This document shows, piece by piece, positions 55,834 to 64,000 of a stretch of 64,000 nucleotides of DNA. Origin of the DNA: Streptomyces wedmorensis (GTDB taxonomy: Bacteria > Actinomycetota > Actinomycetes > Streptomycetales > Streptomycetaceae). The stretch covers positions 124,001 to 188,000 of the forward strand of contig NZ_JNWK01000009.1 in the NCBI RefSeq assembly GCF_000716445.1, read 5' to 3'. A program made the translations under genes and the position numbers. Each line of letters begins with the position of its first letter. Positions within the stretch are counted from its first letter, which is position 1. The notes under the pieces were generated by a model, which was not told where the DNA came from, did not search any database, and worked only from the letters and a program-made list of their open reading frames with translations.

Positions 55834-57201
55834 TCAACAGAGGCCCCCCAGAGCAGCTTCCACCGTCCGGTGAAAGGGAACACAAGCAGGGACCGCGTGC
55901 CGCAGGCGTTCGACCGACATCTCTGCATGGACAGCGACGTTCAGCGCGTACAGCACCTCCGCTCCCGCCGGTCCCGCGGAGGTCGCTCCGACGAGTACGC
56001 CGCGGTCGGCGTCCTCGACCAGCTTGACGAAGCCCTCACGCCGTCGGCCCTGAGGTCCGCGACGGTCGGAAGAGTCGATCGGCAGCAGGCTCGTGCGCAC
56101 CCGCAGCCGCTGGTTCCGCGCCTGCCGCTCCGTGGGGCCCACGGCGGCGATCTCGGGATCGGCGTAGACCAGGCGGGCCAGCTTCTGGTGGTCGGTGTCA
56201 GGACCGAGCCACCCCAGGATGTCCCGGACGGCGACCTCGGCCTGGTACAGGGCGACATCGGACGAGAGGCCCCGGCCCGTGACATCACCGACCGCCCAAA
56301 GTCCCCTCCCGGCACGCATCTGCCCGTCCGTGGGCACCACCGCAGAGGAAGCGACAAGCCCCGCCGTGTCGAGCCCCAGCCCCGTCAGGTCGGCTTGCCG
56401 CTCCGTGGTCACGAGCATCCGCTCGGCACGCAGCGGTTCCGTTCCGCCGTCGAGGTGGACCGTGAAGCCCGTGCCGTCGTAGGCGACCTCCGAGGCCCCG
56501 GCGGAGGTGAGGACGGTGACGCCGTCCCGCAGCAGAGCCCTCTCGGTCAAGGTGCTCGCCTCGGGCTCCTCCCACGACAGCAGCCGACGCTGCCGCTCCA
56601 CGACGGTGACGGCACACCGGAAGCGCGCGAAGAGCTGAGCCGTCTCCACGCCGAGTCCACTGTCGCCCAGCACGATCAACGACGCCGGCAACTCCACGGC
56701 CGCCATCGCGTTCTCGTCGGTCCAGTACGGCGTCCCGGACCGCCCCCGTACAGCGGGAAGCCGAGGCTGCGCGCCGGTGGCCAGGACGACACCTCGCCGG
56801 GCGTGGAAGGTGCGCTCGCCGACCGACACCTGGCACGGTCCGGTGAGGCGCCCCCTGCCAGGCACGAACCTTCCACGCTTCACAGCCAGGAGGTCGGCGG
56901 CTCTCCGATCGACACGGTCGCCGGTGGCCCGGCCCCGGACGCCGCCGACCGTACGGCTTCGGCCGGCGGCCCAGCTCGCTCCCCGGGCGAAAGGAGCCGT
57001 CGGCCTTGGTGCCGACAGGAGGTATCCGGCCCCGGGCGTCATCTCATCGTCGATGTGCCCCCAGTGCCCGCGCTCGCCGGCGACAAGCCGGGGCCCGACG
57101 CCCACCACATCCAGACCGGCCTCCGCCAAGGCCCTCATGATGTATGCGCCCGCGTGTCCCAGGCCCAGCACGACCACGTCGGCCCGCTCATTCACGCTCA
57201 T
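55834..57201 (-). CDS. FAD/NAD oxidoreductase, disulfide-reductase fold without redox cysteines
   Basis: A 455-residue flavoprotein with the fold of lipoamide dehydrogenase. The FAD site is VVVLGLGHAGAYIMRA and the second FAD site GRGLWAVGDVTGRG. The NAD(P)H motif is unusual (LIVLGDSGLGVETAQ). Where the family has its Cys-x4-Cys pair this protein reads GERGHWGHIDDEMTPG, without any cysteine. Disulfide chemistry is therefore excluded. It may act as a plain NAD(P)H oxidase or be non-catalytic. GGGAGGGAG precedes ATG 57201. Compare the active-looking relative at 25603. Confidence 0.85.
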   Translation of the reverse strand: MSVNERADVVVLGLGHAGAYIMRALAEAGLDVVGVGPRLVAGERGHWGHIDDEMTPGAGYLLSAPRPTAPFARGASWAAGRSRTVGGVRGRATGDRVDRRAADLLAVKRGRFVPGRGRLTGPCQVSVGERTFHARRGVVLATGAQPRLPAVRGRSGTPYWTDENAMAAVELPASLIVLGDSGLGVETAQLFARFRCAVTVVERQRRLLSWEEPEASTLTERALLRDGVTVLTSAGASEVAYDGTGFTVHLDGGTEPLRAERMLVTTERQADLTGLGLDTAGLVASSAVVPTDGQMRAGRGLWAVGDVTGRGLSSDVALYQAEVAVRDILGWLGPDTDHQKLARLVYADPEIAAVGPTERQARNQRLRVRTSLLPIDSSDRRGPQGRRREGFVKLVEDADRGVLVGATSAGPAGAEVLYALNVAVHAEMSVERLRHAVPACVPFHRTVEAALGGLC

Positions 57202-57584
57202 CTCCCTCCCTCGGGTTCACCGGCTCATGCCGCCCGCCGAACCTAGAGGGGAAAAGGCACCACTTCGTGCGCGTCGGCGCACGGGGACTTGCTCAGGAAC
57301 GAACGCCCGGCCCGTGCCGACATCGTCGTGCGCTGCACGGCACTCCCCCATGCGCCGAGGGGCAACGACCGCCTCCGTCGACACGCAGCGCCACAGCTTC
57401 CGCTCTCACCCTGCAGCAGCGAGGCACCGCGCGGCTCAGCCAGGACGGACGGGAGGCCCTCGTCCAGCCCGGCCCCTTCACTTGTTCCGACGCCGGTCTG
57501 CCCAACCGGAGAGAACATTCGGACGACTTCCGTCTCACGGCGATCCGCGTGCGATGGCCGCGGGGGTGCGCCCGACAGCCGCCC
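57202..57584. other. Intergenic region without a supportable gene
   Basis: These 383 bp lie between the minus-strand flavoprotein start and the end of the minus-strand esterase gene. They should contain the flavoprotein promoter. I see no convincing gene, hairpin or repeat. Confidence 0.4.
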
Positions 57585-58580
57585 TCATGCGAGATGAGCG
57601 CGCAGGAACACACCACCGAGCCGCACCGCCGCCAGCGTCGGCGGACTGGTCCGCAGTGCGGTCAGCGAAGCGAAGTCGTGGACCGTGCCCTGGAATCGCG
57701 TGGCGATCGCGGCGACGCCGGCACGACGCAGCCGGTTCGCGTACTCCTCCGCCTCGTCCCGCGTCACGTCGGCCTCCGCCGTGACGACCAACGCCGGTGG
57801 CAGCCCAGCCAGTTCGGCTGAGCTCGCCCGCAGGGGGGCCGCCGTCGGCTCGTTCCACTGCCGGGGATCGACGACGTACTGACGCCAGTACGCGCGCACG
57901 GCTTCCCGGGGGAGCGGATACCCCGTGGCGAACTGCCGCTGCGACGGGCTGTCACAGCGGGCGTCGGTGAGCGGGTAGTACAGGATCTGGGCGCGGATTC
58001 CCGGACCCCCGCGCTCCTTCGCCAGCAGCGTGAGCGCCGTGGCAAGCGTCGCCCCCGCGCAGTCGCCGGCGACCGCGAGACGGTCGGCGTCGAGTCCGAA
58101 CGCCGCCGCTTGCCGCACCGTCCAGGTCAGCAGGGCGTAGCACTCCTCGAGGGCGACGGGATAGCGGGCTTCGGGCGTGCGGCTGTACTCGGGGACCACG
58201 GCCGCCACGGCCGCCCGGCGCACCAGTTCGCTGACGAGCCACGCGTGGGTCTGCCCGTCGCCCAGCATCCAGCGGCCCCCGTGGACGTAGAGCACGGTGG
58301 GTGGCGGGCCCGTGACACCGGTCGGCCGGAAGATCCAGAAGCCCACGAGACCCGAGGGGCCCACGGGCGCCGCGTGGAACGTGGCGTCCACCTCGAAGTC
58401 CTCGCCCCGATCGGCCTGGGACTCCCGCAACGCCTGCCGGGCGGTGTCGGGTTCGAGCTCGTGGAGAAAGGGAGGCACCGCCGAGGCGTCGACGAGCCGT
58501 CGTACGAGCGGATCGAGAATCACGGGCGACGACGGCTCGGCGCGCGGCTCCCGATCGTCGGCACCGGGGTCCGGCTGCAT
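57585..58580 (-). CDS. Fold-3 esterase-like protein with Cys at the nucleophile position
   Basis: A protein of about 331 residues with HSL-family layout: oxyanion motif VHGGRW, acid EADVTRDEAEEY and histidine GTVHDFASL. The nucleophile elbow reads AGDCAGAT, so the expected serine is Cys174 (codon at 58061-58059). ATG 58580 has GAGAGG upstream; a GTG at 58628, one base after the LuxR stop, is the alternative. It is adjacent to, and probably controlled by, the LuxR regulator. A fragmentary copy of the gene is at 47101-47414. Confidence 0.85.
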   Translation of the reverse strand: MQPDPGADDREPRAEPSSPVILDPLVRRLVDASAVPPFLHELEPDTARQALRESQADRGEDFEVDATFHAAPVGPSGLVGFWIFRPTGVTGPPPTVLYVHGGRWMLGDGQTHAWLVSELVRRAAVAAVVPEYSRTPEARYPVALEECYALLTWTVRQAAAFGLDADRLAVAGDCAGATLATALTLLAKERGGPGIRAQILYYPLTDARCDSPSQRQFATGYPLPREAVRAYWRQYVVDPRQWNEPTAAPLRASSAELAGLPPALVVTAEADVTRDEAEEYANRLRRAGVAAIATRFQGTVHDFASLTALRTSPPTLAAVRLGGVFLRAHLA

Positions 58581-58629
58581 TCGGTCTTGCCTCTCGCTCG
58601 TGCCCCGCTGGATGTTGGATCGTGGCACG

Positions 58630-61482
58630 TCAGCTGTCGTGCAGGAGGGCCCGAAGTTGGTGGCGGCTGCTGATGCCGAGCTTGGGATAGACGTTGTAGA
58701 GGTGCGAGCTCACGGTACGTGGTGAAAGGAACAGCCGCTCGCCGATCTCGCGGTTCGACAGGCCGCGTGCGGCGAGCCGGGCGATCTGCTCCTGCTGGGC
58801 CGTGAGTTCGGCCAGCCCGTCGCCCCAGGCGGAGGCATCCGCCACTCCCGCCGCGCGCAGCTCGCCGCGCGCCGCGTCGGCGAGGGCCCGGGCGTCGAGC
58901 CGGGCCGCGACCTCCAGTACCGCGGTCAGTTGGGCGCGGGCCTCCACTGACCTCCTGCGCCGACGCAGCCAGATCGCGTAGTGCAGACGGGCCTGGGCCC
59001 GCTCCAGGGGCCAGGTGTCTCCCTCGGGGTTGACCAGGGCGAGCCGGAAATGGTGCTCGGGATCCGCGTCCTCGTCGACGAGAGCAGCCGCGTGATGCAT
59101 CAGGAGGGTCATTCGGGTCGTCGGCCGGTCACCCTGGCTTCTCCGCACCTCACCGAGGACGCGCGCCGCTTCCTCCTGCCGGCCGACGCGCTGTGCGGCG
59201 GCGGCCAGTTCGCCGACGGAGCGCGCGGACAAGAAGGGAGCGAAGGGCGAGCCGTCCTCCCGGAACAAGGCTCGCAAGTGGTGGAACGCGCGGTCCGCGT
59301 CACCGCGGGCCAGCGCGGTCAGGCCGCAGGCGCGCAGCATCCTGGCCCGGGTGGCCCGGTTCTCACCCAGGTTGACGGAGCTCCAGTGGGGGCCGGTGAA
59401 GGGGATGTCCGGCACACTGTCGCCGCGCAGCGCGCGCAGCGTCACCTCCAGGGCCTGGAGATCCATGTCGACTCGGGGCAATCGGTGGACGACGGCGTCG
59501 GAGAGCCCTTCCCCGATCAGGGCCTGGGCCTCCGGCCACCGACCCATGGCGATGAGGGTGTCCACCTGGGCCGGCAGACTCCACACCCGGGGGCCCCAGG
59601 CTCCGGGCGCATCGTGCTGGGTGCGCGCCCGCCGGTACATCTCGGCACACGACTCCGACTCGTCGGTGTAGTAGGCCACTGATGCGCCGGCCAGCAGACG
59701 GGTCAGCGCACCCGGTCCGTCGAGCGGTCCGTCGAGCTGGACGGGTGCCCGGCGGGCCAGGCCGGCGTGGGCGTCGGGGTCGACGCCCACCGACACATAG
59801 GTCTCCAGGGCCGCCAGGACCCGGGGTTCGGCGAGCTCGGGAAACACGCCTCGGGCCCCGGGTTCGGTGCGCCGTGCGGGTGTCGTCGGCTCGGCGTAGT
59901 CGTCTCGTGACTGCGGTGTCCCGTGGGCGGTCCGCCGGGCGTGGTCGAGCATGCCCGGCAGCTCCCGCCGGTGCTCGGGCAGCCCTGACTGGTGGGCGAT
60001 CGCCGTCGCGAGCGCGGTGAGCGCGAACGAGGCGGTGGGCGTGCGCGGGGGTGAATGCCGCCACACGTCGAGCAGGAGACCGAAGGCTTCCCGCTGGAAC
60101 GACAGCAGTGCCAGTGCGCTTCCCATGGCACAGGCCGCGATACAGCGCAGCTCCGGGTCGCGGTTCAGCCGGGAGAACTCCGTGTAGAGGTCGCGGACCC
60201 AGTCCGCATCCCCGAGATCGCTCGCCGCCACCATGGCAGCGGCGAGGCGACGAGCCCGGTCCTCGTCGCTCCCGCTCAGCCGCGCCGCCTGCTCCAGAGC
60301 CTGAGCCGAGACGAAGGGGTCTCCCGCCAGCCGGGCCTGTACGGCGGTGGCCTCCTCCAGGGCGGAAGCCACCGCCTCGTCGGGGCCGACCGCCGCGGCG
60401 GCCAGATGCCAGGCCCGGCGTGCCGGGTCCTGCCCCCGTGCCGCCGCCAGATCCCGGTGTGCCTGCTGCCGCAGCTTCGCGGACTGTCGGTGGAACGCCG
60501 CTGTGCGCATCAGCGGGTTGCCGAACGCGAGGTGGCCGTCGGCGATGCCGATCAGACCGGCCTTCTCCGCCGGGGCCCATACGGTGAGGTCGTCGGTGCC
60601 CAAGGCGGCCATCACGGCGGGAAGCTCCTCCTCCCGCAGCGCGGCCGCGGCGTAGAGCAGCGCACGCTGCGTGTTCTCCGGAAGTGCGTCCAGACGCGCG
60701 GCGAACATCTGCGGGATCCGTAAGGTCCGGCCCGCTTCGGCGGAGACCGGCGGCGATCCGATACCGGTGCGTGTCGTCCGGTTCAGCTCGACGATCGCCA
60801 GCGGATTGCCTTCTGCCTGCCGGAGCAGCTCCAGTCGGAGCCGTCCCCCGGGGGCTTCGGGCTGCGCGTCCAGGAGCCGGGCCGCCGCCCCGGGGGACAA
60901 CGGGCCGAGCCGTACGACGGGGAGATCCCCGGGGACCGCGGCCGGGGGAGTCTCGCCGCGCGCGCTGAACAGCATGGTCACGCCCTGGTGGGTGAGCTGC
61001 TGCTGCACGGAGAAGAGGACGTCCAGAGAGGTACGGTCGCAGTCCTGCACGTCGTCCACCGTCACCAGCAGCGGGTTCGCCCGAGCGAGACGGCTCATGA
61101 GGGTCAGGACGTCGGCACAGGCCGCATGTCGCTCGCGCGGTCCGGTGCCCGCACCCGGTGCGAAGGCGGTACGGAGCGCGGGCCACCGGTCCTCCCGCAG
61201 AGTCTCCGTCGTATCGAGCACCGGCAGGAGCAGCCGACGCAGCGAGGCGAAGGCCTGCGGCTCCTCGGCGTCCCAGCCCCGCACCGACAGGACCAGGATC
61301 CGACGCGCCGCGGCCGCCTCCGCGGCGAACCGCAGCAACTGGGACTTTCCCGTGCCGGTCTCTCCGAGCACGAGCAGAGACCGAGGCGGACCGGAACGTT
61401 CGTCGAGGCACCGCAGGATCCGGTGGGCCTCCTTCTCGCGGCCGATCGGCACCGCTGTGCCACCTGCTTCGAACTCCGTCAT
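58630..61482 (-). CDS. LAL-type LuxR transcriptional regulator
   Basis: A 950-residue regulator. The N-terminal ATPase has P-loop LVLGETGTGKSQLL and Walker B LLVTVDDVQDCD. A winged-helix and TPR-like middle part (RQAEGNPLAIVEL, WAPAEKAGLIGIADG) follows. The C-terminal LuxR helix-turn-helix is LTAQQEQIARLAARGLSNREIGERLFLSPRTVSSHLYNVYPKL. Members switch on catabolic or antibiotic genes in response to ligand and ATP. The start at 61482 gives the normal distance to the P-loop. It lies directly upstream of the esterase. Confidence 0.92.
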   Translation of the reverse strand: MTEFEAGGTAVPIGREKEAHRILRCLDERSGPPRSLLVLGETGTGKSQLLRFAAEAAAARRILVLSVRGWDAEEPQAFASLRRLLLPVLDTTETLREDRWPALRTAFAPGAGTGPRERHAACADVLTLMSRLARANPLLVTVDDVQDCDRTSLDVLFSVQQQLTHQGVTMLFSARGETPPAAVPGDLPVVRLGPLSPGAAARLLDAQPEAPGGRLRLELLRQAEGNPLAIVELNRTTRTGIGSPPVSAEAGRTLRIPQMFAARLDALPENTQRALLYAAAALREEELPAVMAALGTDDLTVWAPAEKAGLIGIADGHLAFGNPLMRTAAFHRQSAKLRQQAHRDLAAARGQDPARRAWHLAAAAVGPDEAVASALEEATAVQARLAGDPFVSAQALEQAARLSGSDEDRARRLAAAMVAASDLGDADWVRDLYTEFSRLNRDPELRCIAACAMGSALALLSFQREAFGLLLDVWRHSPPRTPTASFALTALATAIAHQSGLPEHRRELPGMLDHARRTAHGTPQSRDDYAEPTTPARRTEPGARGVFPELAEPRVLAALETYVSVGVDPDAHAGLARRAPVQLDGPLDGPGALTRLLAGASVAYYTDESESCAEMYRRARTQHDAPGAWGPRVWSLPAQVDTLIAMGRWPEAQALIGEGLSDAVVHRLPRVDMDLQALEVTLRALRGDSVPDIPFTGPHWSSVNLGENRATRARMLRACGLTALARGDADRAFHHLRALFREDGSPFAPFLSARSVGELAAAAQRVGRQEEAARVLGEVRRSQGDRPTTRMTLLMHHAAALVDEDADPEHHFRLALVNPEGDTWPLERAQARLHYAIWLRRRRRSVEARAQLTAVLEVAARLDARALADAARGELRAAGVADASAWGDGLAELTAQQEQIARLAARGLSNREIGERLFLSPRTVSSHLYNVYPKLGISSRHQLRALLHDS

Positions 61483-61686
61483 CGCACTCCGATTCCCCGT
61501 ACGGGGCGCTCGTTCCCGCCCCTGCGGAGATGCTGCCAGGAGCCCCGTCCCAGCTGCTTCTGTCATGTGACCAGTCATGCCGAAGGAGGGCCTGGCAGGA
61601 TGGCCCCCAACGCTGTGAACAGGCAGTTCGCGGCCATCACGGTCCACTGGGCGGACCGGTCGGCCGTGGGACGGACAAGGGAGAGC

Positions 61687-64000
61687 ATGGACGTCGGCTC
61701 CATAGACGCACGCACGCGCGGGATCCGGGGCAGGGCTCGCGAACTGGAGTGGATCGGGAAGCTGGTCGACGCCGCGGACGGCCCTGGCCCGAAGGTGCTC
61801 GTGCTGACCGGTGAGCCCGGGACCGGCAAGAGCACGCTGCTGGACCACGCCGCCGCCGAGTCCGAGGCACGTGGCCGCCGCGTGCTCCGGGTTCGGGGTT
61901 GCGAGGGCGAGCTGGGCCTCGACCTCGCGGGAGCGCATCAGCTACTGCGCCCGGTTCTCCGCGACGCCGAACGGCTCCCCGCGCGTCAGCGCAACGCCCT
62001 GCTGCACGCGTTCGGCGAGGATAACGGTGACGAACAGCAGACGCCCGACCCGCTCGTGATCAGGACCGGGGTGCTGACACTCCTTTCGGAAGCGGCGACG
62101 GAACGACCGGTGTTCATCGTCGTCGACGACGCCCAATGGCTGGACGTCGGCTCGCTGGACGTGCTGGCGTTCGTCGCACGGCGCCTCGAAGGCGAACGCA
62201 TCGCCCTCTTGCTGGCCGCCCGGGAAGAAGCAGTGCCCGTGCGCTTCGACCGCGACTTCCCCCATCTGACGGCAGAGCCCTTGGACCGGGCCGAGGCGGG
62301 CCTCCTGCTGGACGAGCAGCCGCGCCCGCCGCGCGGCAAGGCCCGCGCGCGGATCCTCGAGCAGGCGTCCGGGAACCCGCTGGCGCTCATCGAACTCGCG
62401 CGGGCCTACGCCGATGAAGCGGGGGACCCTGGTTCCGACTCGATCGACTCGCTCCCCCTCACCGCGCGGCTCGAGCGCCTGTTCGCCGCCGGCCTGCCCG
62501 ACCTTCCGGAACCCACTCGGCGTGCGCTGCTCCTGGCGGCAGCCGCCGGCACGGACCGGCTCTCCGACGTCCTGCACGCGGCCCCGGGCCTGGACGAGCC
62601 GGAAGTGTGGCGGCCGGCCGAGCAGGCGGGTCTCGTACGGGTCGAGAGCGGCGACATCCGGCTGCGTCATCCGCTGGTCCGCGTCGCGATCTACCAGGCC
62701 GCCTCCTTCGCCGACCGTCGCGAGGCCCATCTGGCGCTCGCCGCGGCGCTCGCCCACGAACCCGACCGTCGGGCCTGGCACCTCGCCGCCGCCGCACTCG
62801 GGCCGGACGAAGCGGTCGCCGACGCCCTGGCGGAGAGTGCCGAACGTTCCCGGCGCCGCGGCGGATACGCGGCCGCGGCCACAGCGTGGGAACGTGCCGC
62901 GGAACTCACCCCGGACTGCGAGCACCGTGCCGGGCGACTGCTCGCGGCCTCCGCCGCCGCCATGTACGCCGGATACCCGCAGTGGGTCGGCGACATCGCG
63001 GCACGCGTCGCCACACTGACGGACGATCCCCAGAAGCTCGCCGAGGCATCCCTGCGCGGCGGCTGGTCACTGGCCGTGACCCTCCGGCATGACGACGCGC
63101 TCGGATTCCTGCTGCCCGTGGCCGAATCCATGGCCACCGCGGCACCCGAGCTGGCACTCGACGCCCTGGGTACGGCGTCCACTCCTGCCTACAACTCCGG
63201 CGACCCCTTCTACCGTACGGAACTCGAGCGCATCCGCACCCTGATCGCACCTCGGCCCGACAGGAGCGACAGTCTCTGGACACAACTCGTCAGCCAGCCG
63301 TTCGCAGGCCGGGAGGCGGCGCTGGAGCACCTGAACCACAAGGTCGACATCCTGCGGGAGGCCTCACTCCCCGACCTCGTCGTGCTCGGCGCCACCGCCT
63401 GGATCCTGGACGAGAGCGAGACCGCCGTGCGCCTCCTCGGCCAGGCCGTGGACCATCACCTCCGCGCCGCGACGGCCGGCACCAACTGCACGGTCACACA
63501 GGCGCTCGGACTCGCACTGTTCGAGAGCGGAGCCTGGACGGCGGCCCAGTCGATGGCCGAAGACGCCTTCGGCCTGGCTGCCGAGGCGGGGGCCGACAAC
63601 GTGTCCGTGGGATCGCTGATCCTCCAGTCCACGCTGCGAGCCGCCCGCGGCGACCACGCGGGCGCCCGGGCACAGGCCGCCGACGCCGTACGCGGCACCG
63701 ACCTGCGCAAGTCCCGCAGCCTCTACGTCCGCCACTGCCACGCGCTCGGCATGGCGGCGCTCGCCGAGGGCGACCACACGACGGCGTACGAGCACCTCCG
63801 CCGCGCCTTCACCCAGGACTTCCACCCCGCCCCCGTGCACCACCACGCCTCGTTCTACTACCTCGCCGACCTCGCGGCGGCCGCCGTTCGCGCCGGCCAG
63901 ACGAACGACGCCCGAGCCGTGCTCCGCGCCGCCGAGCGATCCCTGGGTACGACCCGCTCCGCCCGCCTGGACGCCATCGTGTCCCGTGCCTCGGCCCTGT
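61687..64000 (+). CDS. LAL-type LuxR regulator (partial, runs off window)
   Basis: 771 codons are visible from ATG 61687 (AAGGGAG just upstream). The AAA ATPase domain has IRGRARELEWIGKLVDAA, P-loop LTGEPGTGKSTLLDHA and Walker B VFIVVDDAQWLD, with RILEQASGNPLALIELA as the family sensor motif. Long helical repeats rich in Ala follow. The C-terminal DNA-binding domain is beyond the window end, so assignment as LuxR type is by family. It is divergent from the LuxR gene at 58630-61482 across 204 bp, which should hold both promoters. Confidence 0.85.
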   Translation, partial: MDVGSIDARTRGIRGRARELEWIGKLVDAADGPGPKVLVLTGEPGTGKSTLLDHAAAESEARGRRVLRVRGCEGELGLDLAGAHQLLRPVLRDAERLPARQRNALLHAFGEDNGDEQQTPDPLVIRTGVLTLLSEAATERPVFIVVDDAQWLDVGSLDVLAFVARRLEGERIALLLAAREEAVPVRFDRDFPHLTAEPLDRAEAGLLLDEQPRPPRGKARARILEQASGNPLALIELARAYADEAGDPGSDSIDSLPLTARLERLFAAGLPDLPEPTRRALLLAAAAGTDRLSDVLHAAPGLDEPEVWRPAEQAGLVRVESGDIRLRHPLVRVAIYQAASFADRREAHLALAAALAHEPDRRAWHLAAAALGPDEAVADALAESAERSRRRGGYAAAATAWERAAELTPDCEHRAGRLLAASAAAMYAGYPQWVGDIAARVATLTDDPQKLAEASLRGGWSLAVTLRHDDALGFLLPVAESMATAAPELALDALGTASTPAYNSGDPFYRTELERIRTLIAPRPDRSDSLWTQLVSQPFAGREAALEHLNHKVDILREASLPDLVVLGATAWILDESETAVRLLGQAVDHHLRAATAGTNCTVTQALGLALFESGAWTAAQSMAEDAFGLAAEAGADNVSVGSLILQSTLRAARGDHAGARAQAADAVRGTDLRKSRSLYVRHCHALGMAALAEGDHTTAYEHLRRAFTQDFHPAPVHHHASFYYLADLAAAAVRAGQTNDARAVLRAAERSLGTTRSARLDAIVSRASAL

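Overview
The window is very GC-rich actinobacterial DNA, almost certainly from a Streptomyces chromosome. The evidence is a complete-looking whiE-type spore-pigment polyketide locus, two SsgA-like sporulation genes (a family confined to morphologically complex actinobacteria), a wealth of lipoproteins, AraC and LuxR/LAL regulators, and frequent GTG starts with 1-4 nt stop/start overlaps. I saw no rRNA, tRNA, CRISPR array or recognisable insertion sequence.

Layout. (1) 1-6999: whiE-like cluster. ORFI-ORFVII are on the minus strand (SchA/CurD-domain protein, cupin, KS-alpha, CLF, ACP, aromatase/cyclase, and a cyclase cut by the window edge). The FAD hydroxylase ORFVIII is divergent. (2) 7.3-10.6 kb: a secreted protein with its neighbouring class F-type sortase, then convergent universal stress protein and APC permease. 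(3) 10.8-12.4 kb: a collapsed methyltransferase pseudogene and non-coding or decayed DNA. (4) 12.4-19.6 kb: an envelope redox block. DsbD functions are spread over separate genes (nDsbD-like lipoprotein, CcdA, TlpA, thioredoxin), with a sensor kinase at one end, an OmpR-type regulator at the other, and a CAP-domain protein. (5) 19.8-22.8 kb: an MFS transporter and a DUF11-repeat protein.

(6) 23.7-62 kb: an accessory hydrolase-rich region. A ten-gene plus-strand array (isochorismatase-like, DoxX, Dps, flavin disulfide reductase, two alpha/beta hydrolases, esterase, amidohydrolase, YaaH-like membrane protein, GNAT) is followed by an NB-ARC/TPR regulator, another hydrolase, a CE1758/CE1759 luciferase/FMN-reductase pair, an AraC-esterase pair, two SsgA-like genes and two more hydrolases. 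A second set of paralogues between 42.9 and 58 kb repeats much of this list (hydrolases, GNAT, DoxX, isochorismatase, amidohydrolase, esterase, flavoprotein, LuxR, AraC). Many members there are broken by stops, one-base frameshifts or deletions. The losses are largely complementary, so at least one intact copy of nearly every function survives. (7) 58.6-64 kb: two divergent LAL-type LuxR regulators, the last running off the window.

The likely biology is a sporulation-pigment locus and envelope redox genes next to a stress or catabolic island that has been duplicated and is decaying. Functions of the island enzymes are family-level inferences; no substrate can be read from the sequence.
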